Of a stretch of 64,000 nt of DNA, positions 8,224 to 16,757 are shown piece by piece. The notes under the pieces are model-generated. The model was not told where the DNA came from, did not search any database, and saw only the letters and a list, made by a program, of their open reading frames with translations. Position 1 is the stretch's first letter. Every line of letters begins with the position of its first letter. Where the stretch lies: contig JAFWYB010000056.1 in the NCBI GenBank assembly GCA_017517865.1, positions 1-64,000 on the forward strand, in the 5' to 3' direction. Origin of the DNA: Clostridia bacterium (GTDB lineage Bacteria > Bacillota > Clostridia > Oscillospirales > Acutalibacteraceae). Position numbers and translations under genes: made by a program.

Positions 8224-10593
8224 ATGTACACAGTTTTAAAAAGAACCGGTAAGGTTGTAGACTTCGATTTAGCAAAAATTACACAGGCAATTACCCTCGC
8301 TTTTGACGCTCAGCAGAGAAACTATAATCCCAGCCTCATTGACTTCCTCGCACTCAAGGTTACTGCAGATTTTGAACCCAAAATCAAGGACCACCACGTT
8401 ACGGTTGAGGATATTCAGGACAGCGTTGAAAATGTTCTCGTTCAGGCAGGCTACAGCGATGTTGCAAAGGCATACATCCTCTATCGCCGTCAGCACGAAA
8501 AGCTGCGTGAAATCAACACCACCCTTCTCGACTATAAGGAAATCGTTGATAACTACGTTAACGTAAACGACTGGCGTGTTAAGGAAAACTCCACAGTTAC
8601 ATATTCTGTCGGCGGTCTTATCCTCAATAACTCAGGCGCTATCACAGCTAACTATTGGCTCAGCGAGGTTTACGACGACGAAATCGCAAACGCTCACAGA
8701 AACGCTGATATTCATATTCACGACCTTTCAATGCTTACAGGCTATTGTGCAGGTTGGTCGCTCAAGCAGCTCATTCAGGAAGGTCTCGGCGGCGTAACAG
8801 GTAAGATTACATCAGCACCCGCAAAGCATCTTGCAACCCTTTGCAATCAGATGGTTAACTTCCTTGGTATTATGCAGAATGAATGGGCAGGCGCTCAGGC
8901 CTTCTCATCCTTTGACACCTATCTTGCTCCCTTTGTAAAGGCTGACAATCTCAGCTATGAGCAGGTTAAAAAGTGTATCGAATCCTTCATCTACGGTGTT
9001 AACACTCCCTCACGTTGGGGTACTCAGGCACCCTTCACAAACATCACCCTTGACTGGACTGTTCCCAATGACCTTGCAGAGCTCAACGCTATCGTAGGCG
9101 GCAAGGAAATGGACTTCAAGTATAAGGACTGTAAGAAGGAAATGGATATGGTTAACCGTGCCTTCATCGAAACAATGATTGAGGGCGATGCCAACGGCAG
9201 AGGCTTCCAGTATCCCATTCCTACATATTCAATCACACGTGACTTTGACTGGTCCGAAACAGAGAATAATAAGCTCCTCTTCGAGATGACCTCAAAGTAC
9301 GGTACTCCCTACTTCTCAAACTACATCAATTCCGATATGGAGCCCAGCGATGTTCGTTCAATGTGCTGCAGACTCCGTCTTGACCTTCGTGAGCTTCGTA
9401 AGAAGTCAGGCGGCTTCTTTGGCAGCGGTGAAAGCACAGGCTCAGTTGGTGTTGTTACTATCAATATCCCCAGAATTGCTTACCTTGCAAAGGATGAGAC
9501 AGATTTCTATGAGCGTCTTGATAAGCTTATGGATATTTCCGCCCGTTCACTTGCAATAAAGAGAAGAGTTATCACAAATCTTCTTGAAGCAGGTCTTTAT
9601 CCCTACACAAAGAGATATCTCGGCACCTTCAACAACCACTTCTCAACTATCGGCCTTGTTGGTATGAATGAAGCAGGTCTTAATGCAAAGTGGCTTAAGT
9701 GCAATCTTACAGACAAGAGATGTCAGCAGTTTGCAAAGGATGTTCTCAACCATATGCGTGAACGCCTTTCAGACTATCAGGAGCAGTACGGTGACCTTTA
9801 TAACCTCGAAGCTACTCCTGCAGAAAGCACTTCCTTCCGTCTTGCAAAGCACGACCTCAAGCACTATCCCGACATCATCACAGCTTCCGACAGAACAAAG
9901 AACGAGGCTCCCTATTACACCAACTCCTCACACCTTCCCGTTGGCTATACAGATGATATCTTCACAGCTCTCGATGTTCAGGATGAGCTTCAGACCCTTT
10001 ATACCTCAGGTACTGTATTCCACGCCTTCCTCGGCGAAAAGCTTCCCGATTGGAAGAGTGCGGCTGCTCTTATCCGTAAGATTGCTGAAAACTACAGACT
10101 TCCCTACTACACTCTTTCTCCCACATACTCAGTATGTAAGGATCACGGCTACATCGCAGGCGAATACTACACCTGCCCCACCTGCGGCGAAAAGACAGAG
10201 GTTTACAGCCGTATCACAGGCTACTACCGCCCCGTTCAGAACTGGAACGACGGTAAGAGTCAGGAATTCCGTGACAGAGTTGAGTATAACCCCGCAAAGT
10301 TCGGCAAGGAAATCAGCGGCGTAATGGCTCAGGCTAAAGAGGAAGCAAAGGCTGAAACAGCAGAGGAGGATAAGGTTATTCTTTTCGCAACCTCAACCTG
10401 CCCCAACTGTAAGATGGCTGCAACCTTCCTTGAAAAGGCAGGCATAAAGTTTGAAAAGGTACTTGCTGACGAAAATAAGGAGCTTGCTGAAAAGTTTGAA
10501 ATCCGCCAGGCTCCCACTCTCGTTGTTATAAACGGCGGTCAGGCTGAAAAGATTGTTAACCTTTCAAATATCAAGGCTTTCTGCGGCAGATAA
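8224..10593 (+). CDS. nrdD: Anaerobic ribonucleoside-triphosphate reductase with fused thioredoxin-like domain
   Basis: The protein has 789 residues and is preceded by AAGGAGG. Residues 1-95 are an ATP-cone allosteric domain (VLKRTGKVVDFD). The catalytic barrel follows, with MCCRLRLDL as the probable thiyl-radical strand. A zinc site with Cys pairs (SVCKDHGY and CPTCG) leads to the glycyl radical motif SRITGYYRPV, with the Gly near residue 666. From about 716 to the end comes an extra thioredoxin/glutaredoxin-like domain with a CPNC redox pair near 725 and the cis-Pro motif QAPTLVV. Known class III enzymes use formate or a redoxin as reductant; the fused domain and the adjacent trxB favour the redoxin type here. 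Confidence 0.93.
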   Translation: MYTVLKRTGKVVDFDLAKITQAITLAFDAQQRNYNPSLIDFLALKVTADFEPKIKDHHVTVEDIQDSVENVLVQAGYSDVAKAYILYRRQHEKLREINTTLLDYKEIVDNYVNVNDWRVKENSTVTYSVGGLILNNSGAITANYWLSEVYDDEIANAHRNADIHIHDLSMLTGYCAGWSLKQLIQEGLGGVTGKITSAPAKHLATLCNQMVNFLGIMQNEWAGAQAFSSFDTYLAPFVKADNLSYEQVKKCIESFIYGVNTPSRWGTQAPFTNITLDWTVPNDLAELNAIVGGKEMDFKYKDCKKEMDMVNRAFIETMIEGDANGRGFQYPIPTYSITRDFDWSETENNKLLFEMTSKYGTPYFSNYINSDMEPSDVRSMCCRLRLDLRELRKKSGGFFGSGESTGSVGVVTINIPRIAYLAKDETDFYERLDKLMDISARSLAIKRRVITNLLEAGLYPYTKRYLGTFNNHFSTIGLVGMNEAGLNAKWLKCNLTDKRCQQFAKDVLNHMRERLSDYQEQYGDLYNLEATPAESTSFRLAKHDLKHYPDIITASDRTKNEAPYYTNSSHLPVGYTDDIFTALDVQDELQTLYTSGTVFHAFLGEKLPDWKSAAALIRKIAENYRLPYYTLSPTYSVCKDHGYIAGEYYTCPTCGEKTEVYSRITGYYRPVQNWNDGKSQEFRDRVEYNPAKFGKEISGVMAQAKEEAKAETAEEDKVILFATSTCPNCKMAATFLEKAGIKFEKVLADENKELAEKFEIRQAPTLVVINGGQAEKIVNLSNIKAFCGR

Positions 10594-10604
10594 GAGGATA
10601 AAAA

Positions 10605-11513
10605 ATGTATGATATTATAATCATCGGCGCAGGCCCTGCAGGACTTACTGCAGCGGTCTATGCCGGCAGAGCCGAAAAAAGTGTGCTCGTGCTTGAAAGA
10701 GAAACCTTCGGCGGTCAGATTACTCACTCGCCCAGAGTTGAAAACTACCCCGGCTTTCTTCAGATGAGCGGTAACGAGTTCGCTGAAAAGCTTCTTGAGC
10801 AGGCTATGAATCAGGGCGCTGAAATTGAGCTTGATACTGCGCTTGCAGTAGAAAAGAAGGACGGCGTTTTCACCGTAAAGGGCGAAAGCGCAGATTATGA
10901 AGGCAAATCCGTTATTATTGCAACGGGTGCGGCTCACAGAAGACTCGGTCTGGAGAATGAAGATAAATTCACGGGTGAGGGTGTTTCCTATTGCGCGGTG
11001 TGTGACGGTGCCTTCTATAACGGCAAGGATGTTGCAATCATCGGTGGCGGTAACTCAGCCCTTCAGGAGGCAGTACTTCTTTCAAAAAGCTGTAAGAGTG
11101 TAACTGTTATCCAGAATCTTCCTTACCTCACAGGTGAAAGTAAGCTTCAGAAGGAGCTTGAAAACAAGGATAACGTAAAAATTATCCTTTCGAGCATAGT
11201 TCACTCAATCAACGGCGGCGACATTTTCGAGGGTATCACAATAGAAAACACCGAAACCAAGGAAAAGACAGACCTTACCTTTGACGGTATTTTCGTAGCC
11301 ATCGGTCAGCAGCCTATGAATGAGCCCTTTAAAAACAACGTAAAGCTCAATGATTGGGGCTATGTTGATGCAGATGAAAGCTGTGTACCCGAAAGCGAAG
11401 AGGGTATCTTTGTTGCAGGCGACTGCAGAAGCAAAAGAATAAGACAGATTGCAACAGCAATAGCTGACGGTGCAGTAGCCGCCCTTGCCGCTTGCAGCTA
11501 TACAGACACATAA
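10605..11513 (+). CDS. trxB: Thioredoxin reductase
   Basis: The protein has 302 residues. The FAD-binding GAGPAGLTAAVYAGRA is at the N-terminus and the redox pair CAVC is at residues 130-133. A second nucleotide-binding motif (IIGGGNSALQEA) and the C-terminal GIFVAGDCR-x-KRIRQIATA motif are present. It is the standard length. It begins 11 bp after nrdD, so it is almost certainly co-transcribed. NADPH (or ferredoxin) electrons would pass through it to the thioredoxin-like domain fused to NrdD, and to free thioredoxins. Confidence 0.93.
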   Translation: MYDIIIIGAGPAGLTAAVYAGRAEKSVLVLERETFGGQITHSPRVENYPGFLQMSGNEFAEKLLEQAMNQGAEIELDTALAVEKKDGVFTVKGESADYEGKSVIIATGAAHRRLGLENEDKFTGEGVSYCAVCDGAFYNGKDVAIIGGGNSALQEAVLLSKSCKSVTVIQNLPYLTGESKLQKELENKDNVKIILSSIVHSINGGDIFEGITIENTETKEKTDLTFDGIFVAIGQQPMNEPFKNNVKLNDWGYVDADESCVPESEEGIFVAGDCRSKRIRQIATAIADGAVAALAACSYTDT

Positions 11514-11522
11514 AGCATAAAA

Positions 11523-11558
11523 TCTTCCCCGGCACAATAAATGCCGGGGAGCTTTATT
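11523..11558 (+). terminator. Intrinsic terminator after trxB
   Basis: The stem CCCCGGCA...TGCCGGGG is followed by AGCTTTATT. It ends the nrdD-trxB transcript. Confidence 0.8.
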
Positions 11559-11605
11559 GTCAGCGTAAGCATTGAAACTAAACAGTTAATAATATCTCAA
11601 TTTAC

Positions 11606-11634
11606 TTGATTTAAATACTGTTATGTGGTAAAGT
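11606..11634 (+). promoter_or_regulatory. Promoter for the third GPH transporter
   Basis: TTGATT, a 17-bp spacer, then TAAAGT, 30 bp before the start. The GGTAAAGTAT around the -10 is identical to that in the candidate promoter at 49250, which makes a genuine element more likely. Confidence 0.6.
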
Positions 11635-11663
11635 ATTAAAAAGTATAAATCAGGAGTGATAAA

Positions 11664-13412
11664 ATGGAACAAAAAATCCTTAAGCTGATAGGCGTCAAGG
11701 GTACGTTTAAAAAAGACGTTGTGCCTATGATGAATTACAGCAGTGCAAACATCACAACCTCAGGTGCGGGTTATGTAGTGAGCCTTTACTATATGAAATT
11801 CCTCACCGACGTTATCAACCTTCCCCTTGAATGGGCGGGTCTCGTAACAACCGTTGCAGTTGTATGGGACGCAATTACCGACCCTCTTATGGGTATTATC
11901 ACAGACAGAACCCGTTCAAAATACGGTAAGCACAGACGCTATATCCTATGGGGTATGCCTCTTCTCTGCCTTTCCTTTATACTTATGTGGAACGGCTACG
12001 GCTTTGACGGAAGAACCGAAACTCTCAAGACCTTCCTTTATTTTACCGGCGCTTATATGCTTTATAAAACAGCATATACAATCATTGACATACCTCACGT
12101 TGCAATGCTTCCCGAGCTTGCACCCGACTATGACCTTCGAATACAGTATAACTCCGTAGGTTATATTTTCAACTCCTTCGGTATGTTCCCGTCTTTCTTC
12201 CTTGTGTCGGCAATTCTCGGCTCATTCGGCTTCGACACACCTCAGGCAGGCGCACAGAAGCCTATGCTTATAGCAGGTCTTATTCTTGCGGCTGTTTACG
12301 GTCTGAGTCTTTTCATCACCTTCAAGCGAGTAAGAGAAAAGCCGTCTCTTGATCTCAAGGTAGAGAAATTTGATTTCAAGGCCCTTCTTAAGGAATATAA
12401 ATATGTTGTTATCAACAGAAGCTTCAGACAGTATTTCTTTATGAGCCTTACCTACAATATTGCAACCTTCTTCTACACAACAACTCTTATCTATTATATT
12501 GAATATGTTGCAAAGCTTCCTTCAATGTACACTCTTTTCACTACAATTGCAGGTGCCTTTGAAGCTGCTTCCTTCCCCCTCAACTATGCTCTTACAATCA
12601 AATTCGGTAAGAAAAAGTGCGGTACTATCGTAACTCCGCTTATGATTGCAGGCTTTGCAGTGTGTCTGTTTATGAATCCTACAGCTGAAAACGAAACCTC
12701 AATCATCTGGAAGATTCTTCTTATGGCAACCGCAGTGCTTTATCCCTTCGGTAAATCGGGTCTCGGTTATGTTGCACAGAATATTCTTCCCGATATTTCC
12801 GACGTTGACGAGGCTATCACCGGCAGAAGACGTGAGGGCGTTATCGGTACCTTCAACACCTTTATCAAAAAGACTGTTTCGGGTGTTATGAGCTCCGTTG
12901 TTATGTTCATCCTCGGCTATTTCGGTCTTGTTGTCGGTGATGACCTTAAGGATATTCTTGCTGTAAATCCCGATTTCCAGCAGTCGGAAAGTGCACTTTT
13001 AGGTGTAAGAATTTGCATCACCTTTATCCCGATTACATTTACACTTATCTCTCTCTTCCTTCTTCACCGCTATAAGATGACAAAGAGTGAGCATACCGTT
13101 ATCCGTGCTGCTATTGCTACAAAGCATAAGTACGGTGCAGTTAAGCTCACCGGTGAGCAGATTGAAATTATCGAAAACATTTCAGGTCAGAAGTATGAAA
13201 ACACCTGGCTCGGCACAGGCAACAACAGCGCAGAAGCGTGCACGGTTGAGCCTGACGAAAACGGTGAGTATCAGATACTTATTGACATTGAAAATGAAAT
13301 GAAGAAAATAAGAAACTCAAAAGAGGGCAAAAAGGCTGTTGCTGAAGAGACAAAGGATAGCTATGACGAAAATCTCGAAGCAGTCAAAAAGGCCCTCGGA
13401 GAAGATGAATAA
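11664..13412 (+). CDS. GPH-family symporter with long cytoplasmic tail
   Basis: The protein has 582 residues. The membrane part (to about residue 475) carries the GPH loop WDAITDPLMGIITDRTRSKYGKHR and about 12 hydrophobic segments. DISDVDEAITGRRREG near residue 380 is the equivalent of the D-x3-E signature. A hydrophilic tail of about 105 residues follows (LTGEQIEIIENISG, then a Lys/Glu-rich stretch) with no EIIA-like motif I can recognise. It is probably a sugar:cation symporter with a regulatory or interaction tail. The following gene starts 13 bp later and shares its transcript. Confidence 0.87.
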   Translation: MEQKILKLIGVKGTFKKDVVPMMNYSSANITTSGAGYVVSLYYMKFLTDVINLPLEWAGLVTTVAVVWDAITDPLMGIITDRTRSKYGKHRRYILWGMPLLCLSFILMWNGYGFDGRTETLKTFLYFTGAYMLYKTAYTIIDIPHVAMLPELAPDYDLRIQYNSVGYIFNSFGMFPSFFLVSAILGSFGFDTPQAGAQKPMLIAGLILAAVYGLSLFITFKRVREKPSLDLKVEKFDFKALLKEYKYVVINRSFRQYFFMSLTYNIATFFYTTTLIYYIEYVAKLPSMYTLFTTIAGAFEAASFPLNYALTIKFGKKKCGTIVTPLMIAGFAVCLFMNPTAENETSIIWKILLMATAVLYPFGKSGLGYVAQNILPDISDVDEAITGRRREGVIGTFNTFIKKTVSGVMSSVVMFILGYFGLVVGDDLKDILAVNPDFQQSESALLGVRICITFIPITFTLISLFLLHRYKMTKSEHTVIRAAIATKHKYGAVKLTGEQIEIIENISGQKYENTWLGTGNNSAEACTVEPDENGEYQILIDIENEMKKIRNSKEGKKAVAEETKDSYDENLEAVKKALGEDE

Positions 13413-13425
13413 AGGAGAAATAATT

Positions 13426-13923
13426 ATGACGAATATTGATATCAATCAGAAGGAACCCAAGGCTCCCGAAAAAGGCTTTATGACCTCGCTCAAGAAATTC
13501 GTGTTCTATCTTATTCAGTGGACATGGGGTCTTTCAGTAAACCTTGTGGGCGGTATAGCTTATCTTATTTGCACTAAAATAAAGGGCTACCGCTGGCAGC
13601 GCTTCGGTTATGCAAGAATAGTTTACGTACCCTGGAAGGGCGGCGGACTTTCACTCGGTCTCTTCATCTTTATGAAGGACAACCACTCAAAGAAAACCTG
13701 GACCTATAACACAAGAATCCACGAATACGGTCACACCTGGCAGTGCCTTCTTTTAGGCCCTCTCTATTGGGTTGTGATTGCAATTCCCTCATTTATCTGG
13801 TGCAATTGCTTTGCCGGATACAGAAAAAAGAACAATGTTCCTTACTCTGCACTTTACTGTGAGGCATGGGCAAATGCCTGGGGGCAGAAGTTCACCAAAA
13901 TGAAGCAGACAGAACAGCATTAA
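13426..13923 (+). CDS. Small membrane protein with HExxH metallopeptidase-like motif
   Basis: The start at 13426 (MTNIDINQKE) follows AAAGGAG and gives 165 residues. A first membrane segment lies at about residues 25-50. HEYGH (residues 99-103) fits the zinc HExxH motif, followed by a second hydrophobic segment and then YCEAWANAWG, whose Glu near 146 could be the third zinc ligand of a gluzincin. I do not know a named family or substrate. It is probably co-transcribed with the GPH transporter 13 bp upstream. A protease is plausible, but a non-catalytic membrane protein cannot be excluded. Confidence 0.8.
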   Translation: MTNIDINQKEPKAPEKGFMTSLKKFVFYLIQWTWGLSVNLVGGIAYLICTKIKGYRWQRFGYARIVYVPWKGGGLSLGLFIFMKDNHSKKTWTYNTRIHEYGHTWQCLLLGPLYWVVIAIPSFIWCNCFAGYRKKNNVPYSALYCEAWANAWGQKFTKMKQTEQH

Positions 13924-13939
13924 AAGACTGTGAATCAGC

Positions 13940-13984
13940 CAAGTGTCCGAACGCCAAGTGGCGGCGTTCGGACACTTGTTTTTT
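13940..13984 (+). terminator. Strong intrinsic terminator
   Basis: The stem CAAGTGTCCGAACGCC pairs with GGCGTTCGGACACTTG around a short loop, followed by TTTTTT. It ends the GPH transporter/HEYGH-protein transcript. Confidence 0.9.
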
Positions 13985-14006
13985 CAGACGGAGGAAACGG
14001 GAAGGG

Positions 14007-14120
14007 GGCGGCTCCCTGCCCGAGGACTTGCGAAAGCAAGTCCTCGGGCTTTTGCGAGGGCTTTCAGCCCCGCAAAAGTAAGCGACGCGACCATAGGTCG
14101 CGCCGCTTCAGGGAGCCGCC
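14007..14120. other. Cloverleaf-like structured element overlapping the clpC 3' end
   Basis: A closing stem GGCGGCTCCCTG (14007-14018) pairs with CAGGGAGCCGCC (14109-14120). Between them are three adjacent hairpins: 14018-14049, a 14-bp stem closed by a GAAA tetraloop; 14049-14078, CTTTTGCG...CGCAAAAG; and 14081-14107, AGCG-A-CGCGACC with an ATA loop. The right arm of the closing stem is the end of clpC itself (the codons for Glu-Ala-Ala-Pro and the stop). It could be a 3'-end stabiliser or terminator for clpC, or an inserted element. No known RNA family is recognised. Confidence 0.7.
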
Positions 14121-16555
14121 TCTACCGCTTCTTCCACCTTTATTTCGCCGTCGGCAGCATCACACACATAGCTTTTACCCTTTTTCAGCTCACCCTCAAG
14201 CAGCTTCTGTGAAAGAAGGTCTTCAACCTTAGTCTGAATAGCTCTTCTTAAGGGGCGGGCACCGTAAACAGGGTCAAAGCCCTTGTCTGCAATAAAGGCG
14301 GCAAGCTCATCGGTGAATTCCATTGATATTTCCATTTTATCAAGCTTATCGGAAAGGGTGAGAAGCATTTTTTCTGCAATCTGCTTTATTTCGTTCTTCT
14401 GAAGACGGTTGAAAACAATAATCTCATCAATTCTGTTAAGAAATTCGGGACGGAAGGTTTTCTTGAGCTCTGCCATAACCGAGCTTTCTACGCTTGTGTC
14501 GCTTAGAGTACCGCTTTGGGTAAAGCCGATGGATTTGCCGTTCCCGGCTATGATGTCTGCTCCCAGGTTGGAGGTCATAATTATAACCGTGTTTTTGAAA
14601 TCTACCCTTCTGCCCTGACCGTCGGTGAGAATACCGTCGTCAAGAATCTGCAGAAGCATATTGAAAACGTCGGGGTGAGCCTTTTCAATTTCGTCGAAGA
14701 GAATAACGCTGTAAGGCTTTCTGCGCACTTTTTCAGTAAGCTGACCGCCCTGGTCGTGACCCACGTATCCCGGAGGCGCACCGACAAGGCGTGAAGCATT
14801 GTGCTTTTCCATAAATTCACTCATATCAAAGCGGATCACCGCATTTTCATCACCGAATACTGTAGCGCCGAGAGCCTTGCAAAGCTCGGTTTTACCTACA
14901 CCCGTGGGACCGAGAAAGATAAATGAGCCCATAGGTCTTTTGGGGTCCTTAAGCCCGCTTCTTGAGCGGCGTATTGCTCTTGCAACGGCAGAAACAGCCT
15001 TGTGCTGACCTATGATTCTTTCGTGCAAAAGCTTTTCCATATCCAGAAGCCGTTGTCCCTCTTCCTTTGATATTTCAGAAAGAGGAATACCCGTCCAACC
15101 TGATATGATTTCGGCAACCTCCTTTGCACCTACCTCTTCACCGACTGCCGAGCTCGTTTCCTTCCACTGTGAGCGGGCAACGGTTATTTTGCTCATAAGC
15201 TCCTTTTCTTTGTCTCTGAGTCCGGCGGCTACCTCAAAATCCTGAGAACTTATGGCGGCGGCCTTTTCTTCATTGACATCTTTCAGCCTGTCCTCCAGCT
15301 CCTTTATTTCCGGCGGTGCGGTGTAAGAGCGAAGCCGTACCTTTGAAGCCGCCTCGTCGATAAGGTCAATAGCCTTGTCGGGAAGGAAGCGGTCACTTAT
15401 ATATCTTGATGAAAGGCTGACGGCACTTTTCAGGGCCTCGTCGGTGATTTTAACCTTGTGGTGTGCCTCGTATCTGTCACGCAGTCCGAAAAGAATCTGC
15501 AAGGCCTCTTCCTCGTTGGGCTCACCCACCTTTACAGGCTGGAAGCGTCTTTCAAGAGCAGAGTCCTTTTCAATATGCTTTCTGTATTCCTCAAGGGTGG
15601 TTGCACCTATAAGCTGAAGCTCACCTCTTGCAAGGGTCGGCTTAAGTATATTGGCAGCGTCCACCGCACCCTCGGCTGAGCCCGTACCGATAAGATTGTG
15701 CACCTCGTCAATGAAAAGAATAATATCCTTGCTTTTTATTACCTCATCAATACAGGCTTTGATTCTTTCTTCAAAATCGCCGCGGTACTTTGTGCCTGCA
15801 ACCATACCCGTAAGGTCGAGACAGACTATTCTTTTTCCCTTTAAAAGCTCGGGTACTTCATTACGGGCTATTTTCAGTGCAAGCCCTTCAGCGATTGCGG
15901 TTTTACCCACGCCGGGCTCACCTATGAGACAAGGGTTGTTTTTACTGCGTCTTAAAAGAATCTGTATTACTCTTTCAATTTCATCGTGACGGCCTATAAC
16001 GGGGTCAATTTCATTCCGTGCCGCCTTGGCTGTCAGGTCGTTTCCGTACTTTTCAAGGTTAGGCGTGTTGCTTTTTGTGTTTTTTCCCTTTTTGGGCAGG
16101 GGAGAGTGTGAAAGGCCTCCGTTCTGATGGGGTGAACTAAGGTCCTCATAAAGAATAGCGGGAGAAACACCGGAGTCACTGAGTATAGATGTGCCGCAGC
16201 AGTCCTCCTGCACCATAGCCTTAAGTATATGCTCGGTGCCTACATAGCCTGCACCGTCACTGTTTGCCGCTCTGACCGAAAGCTCAATAATGTGCTTTGC
16301 TCTGGGAGTAAAATCCTCGGGTGTGAGTACGGTGGGAATGCCTGCACCGATATTCTGTCTTAAAAGCTTTTCAACAAGAGGAAAGCTTATACCCCTTGCA
16401 ATGAGCAGGGCGGTTGCAACACCGTTATCTTCTCTTACAAGCCCTGCGAGCAAATGCTCAGTGCCGATGTAGGTATGACCCATATTCTCAGCAATTTCAA
16501 CGGCAGAGTTCAGTGCTCTGTTGGCTTTTTCCGTAAAGCCGGTGAATTTATACAT
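14108..16555 (-). CDS. clpC: ATP-dependent Clp protease ATPase subunit ClpC
   Basis: The start at 16555 (MYKFTGFTEKANRAL) is chosen because it matches ClpC N-termini and has AGAGG upstream. This gives 815 residues. Two N-terminal Clp repeats (residues 1-145) precede AAA-1 with Walker A GEPGVGKT near 212 and Walker B ILFIDEVHN. A UVR-containing middle domain (SSQDFEVAAGLRDKEKEL) marks ClpC rather than ClpA or ClpE. AAA-2 has GPTGVGKT and DEIEKAHPDVFN. It unfolds substrates, including McsB-phosphorylated ones, for ClpP. It is the last gene of the ctsR operon, but a 200-bp spacer separates it from mcsB. Confidence 0.96.
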   Translation of the reverse strand: MYKFTGFTEKANRALNSAVEIAENMGHTYIGTEHLLAGLVREDNGVATALLIARGISFPLVEKLLRQNIGAGIPTVLTPEDFTPRAKHIIELSVRAANSDGAGYVGTEHILKAMVQEDCCGTSILSDSGVSPAILYEDLSSPHQNGGLSHSPLPKKGKNTKSNTPNLEKYGNDLTAKAARNEIDPVIGRHDEIERVIQILLRRSKNNPCLIGEPGVGKTAIAEGLALKIARNEVPELLKGKRIVCLDLTGMVAGTKYRGDFEERIKACIDEVIKSKDIILFIDEVHNLIGTGSAEGAVDAANILKPTLARGELQLIGATTLEEYRKHIEKDSALERRFQPVKVGEPNEEEALQILFGLRDRYEAHHKVKITDEALKSAVSLSSRYISDRFLPDKAIDLIDEAASKVRLRSYTAPPEIKELEDRLKDVNEEKAAAISSQDFEVAAGLRDKEKELMSKITVARSQWKETSSAVGEEVGAKEVAEIISGWTGIPLSEISKEEGQRLLDMEKLLHERIIGQHKAVSAVARAIRRSRSGLKDPKRPMGSFIFLGPTGVGKTELCKALGATVFGDENAVIRFDMSEFMEKHNASRLVGAPPGYVGHDQGGQLTEKVRRKPYSVILFDEIEKAHPDVFNMLLQILDDGILTDGQGRRVDFKNTVIIMTSNLGADIIAGNGKSIGFTQSGTLSDTSVESSVMAELKKTFRPEFLNRIDEIIVFNRLQKNEIKQIAEKMLLTLSDKLDKMEISMEFTDELAAFIADKGFDPVYGARPLRRAIQTKVEDLLSQKLLEGELKKGKSYVCDAADGEIKVEEAVEAAP

Positions 16556-16603
16556 ATCATAATTACCTCTTTTCTTTTTATATTGATAGGGGACTACTGT
16601 CAC

Positions 16604-16757
16604 CCTGGGTTGGCGAGTGTAATCCGAACCTCGCCTGAAAGCGTGAAATTTTGCGGCTTTTCAACGCTTCGGTTTTGAATGGCGCCAGCCTGTCGGCATC
16701 CTCAACGTGGCGGATACGGAAAGCGGGCTTCCTTAATAAAGGATGCCCGCTTTTTTA
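16604..16757 (-). other. Hairpin-rich spacer between mcsB and clpC
   Basis: This 154-bp gap holds an inverted repeat AAAGCGGGC...GCCCGCTTT (16719-16756) whose T-tract faces the plus strand. It also has a hairpin around GAAAGCGTGAAA / TTTTCAACGCTTC (16638-16672) and GGCGAGTG...CCTCGCC (16611-16635). No CtsR box or clear promoter for clpC is visible. The structures may attenuate or process the mcsB-clpC message. Confidence 0.5.

Noticed and set aside
9668-10324. 218-residue ORF inside nrdD in another frame
   Set aside because: Ser/Thr-rich shadow of the strongly supported nrdD frame.
13930-14232. Plus-strand ORFs across the cloverleaf and clpC end
   Set aside because: They run through a terminator and structured repeats, with Arg/Pro-rich composition and no ribosome site.
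16604-16757. tRNA-like sequence (GTTCGGATTAC) between mcsB and clpC
   Set aside because: No acceptor stem, anticodon arm or CCA-proximal pairing can be built around it.
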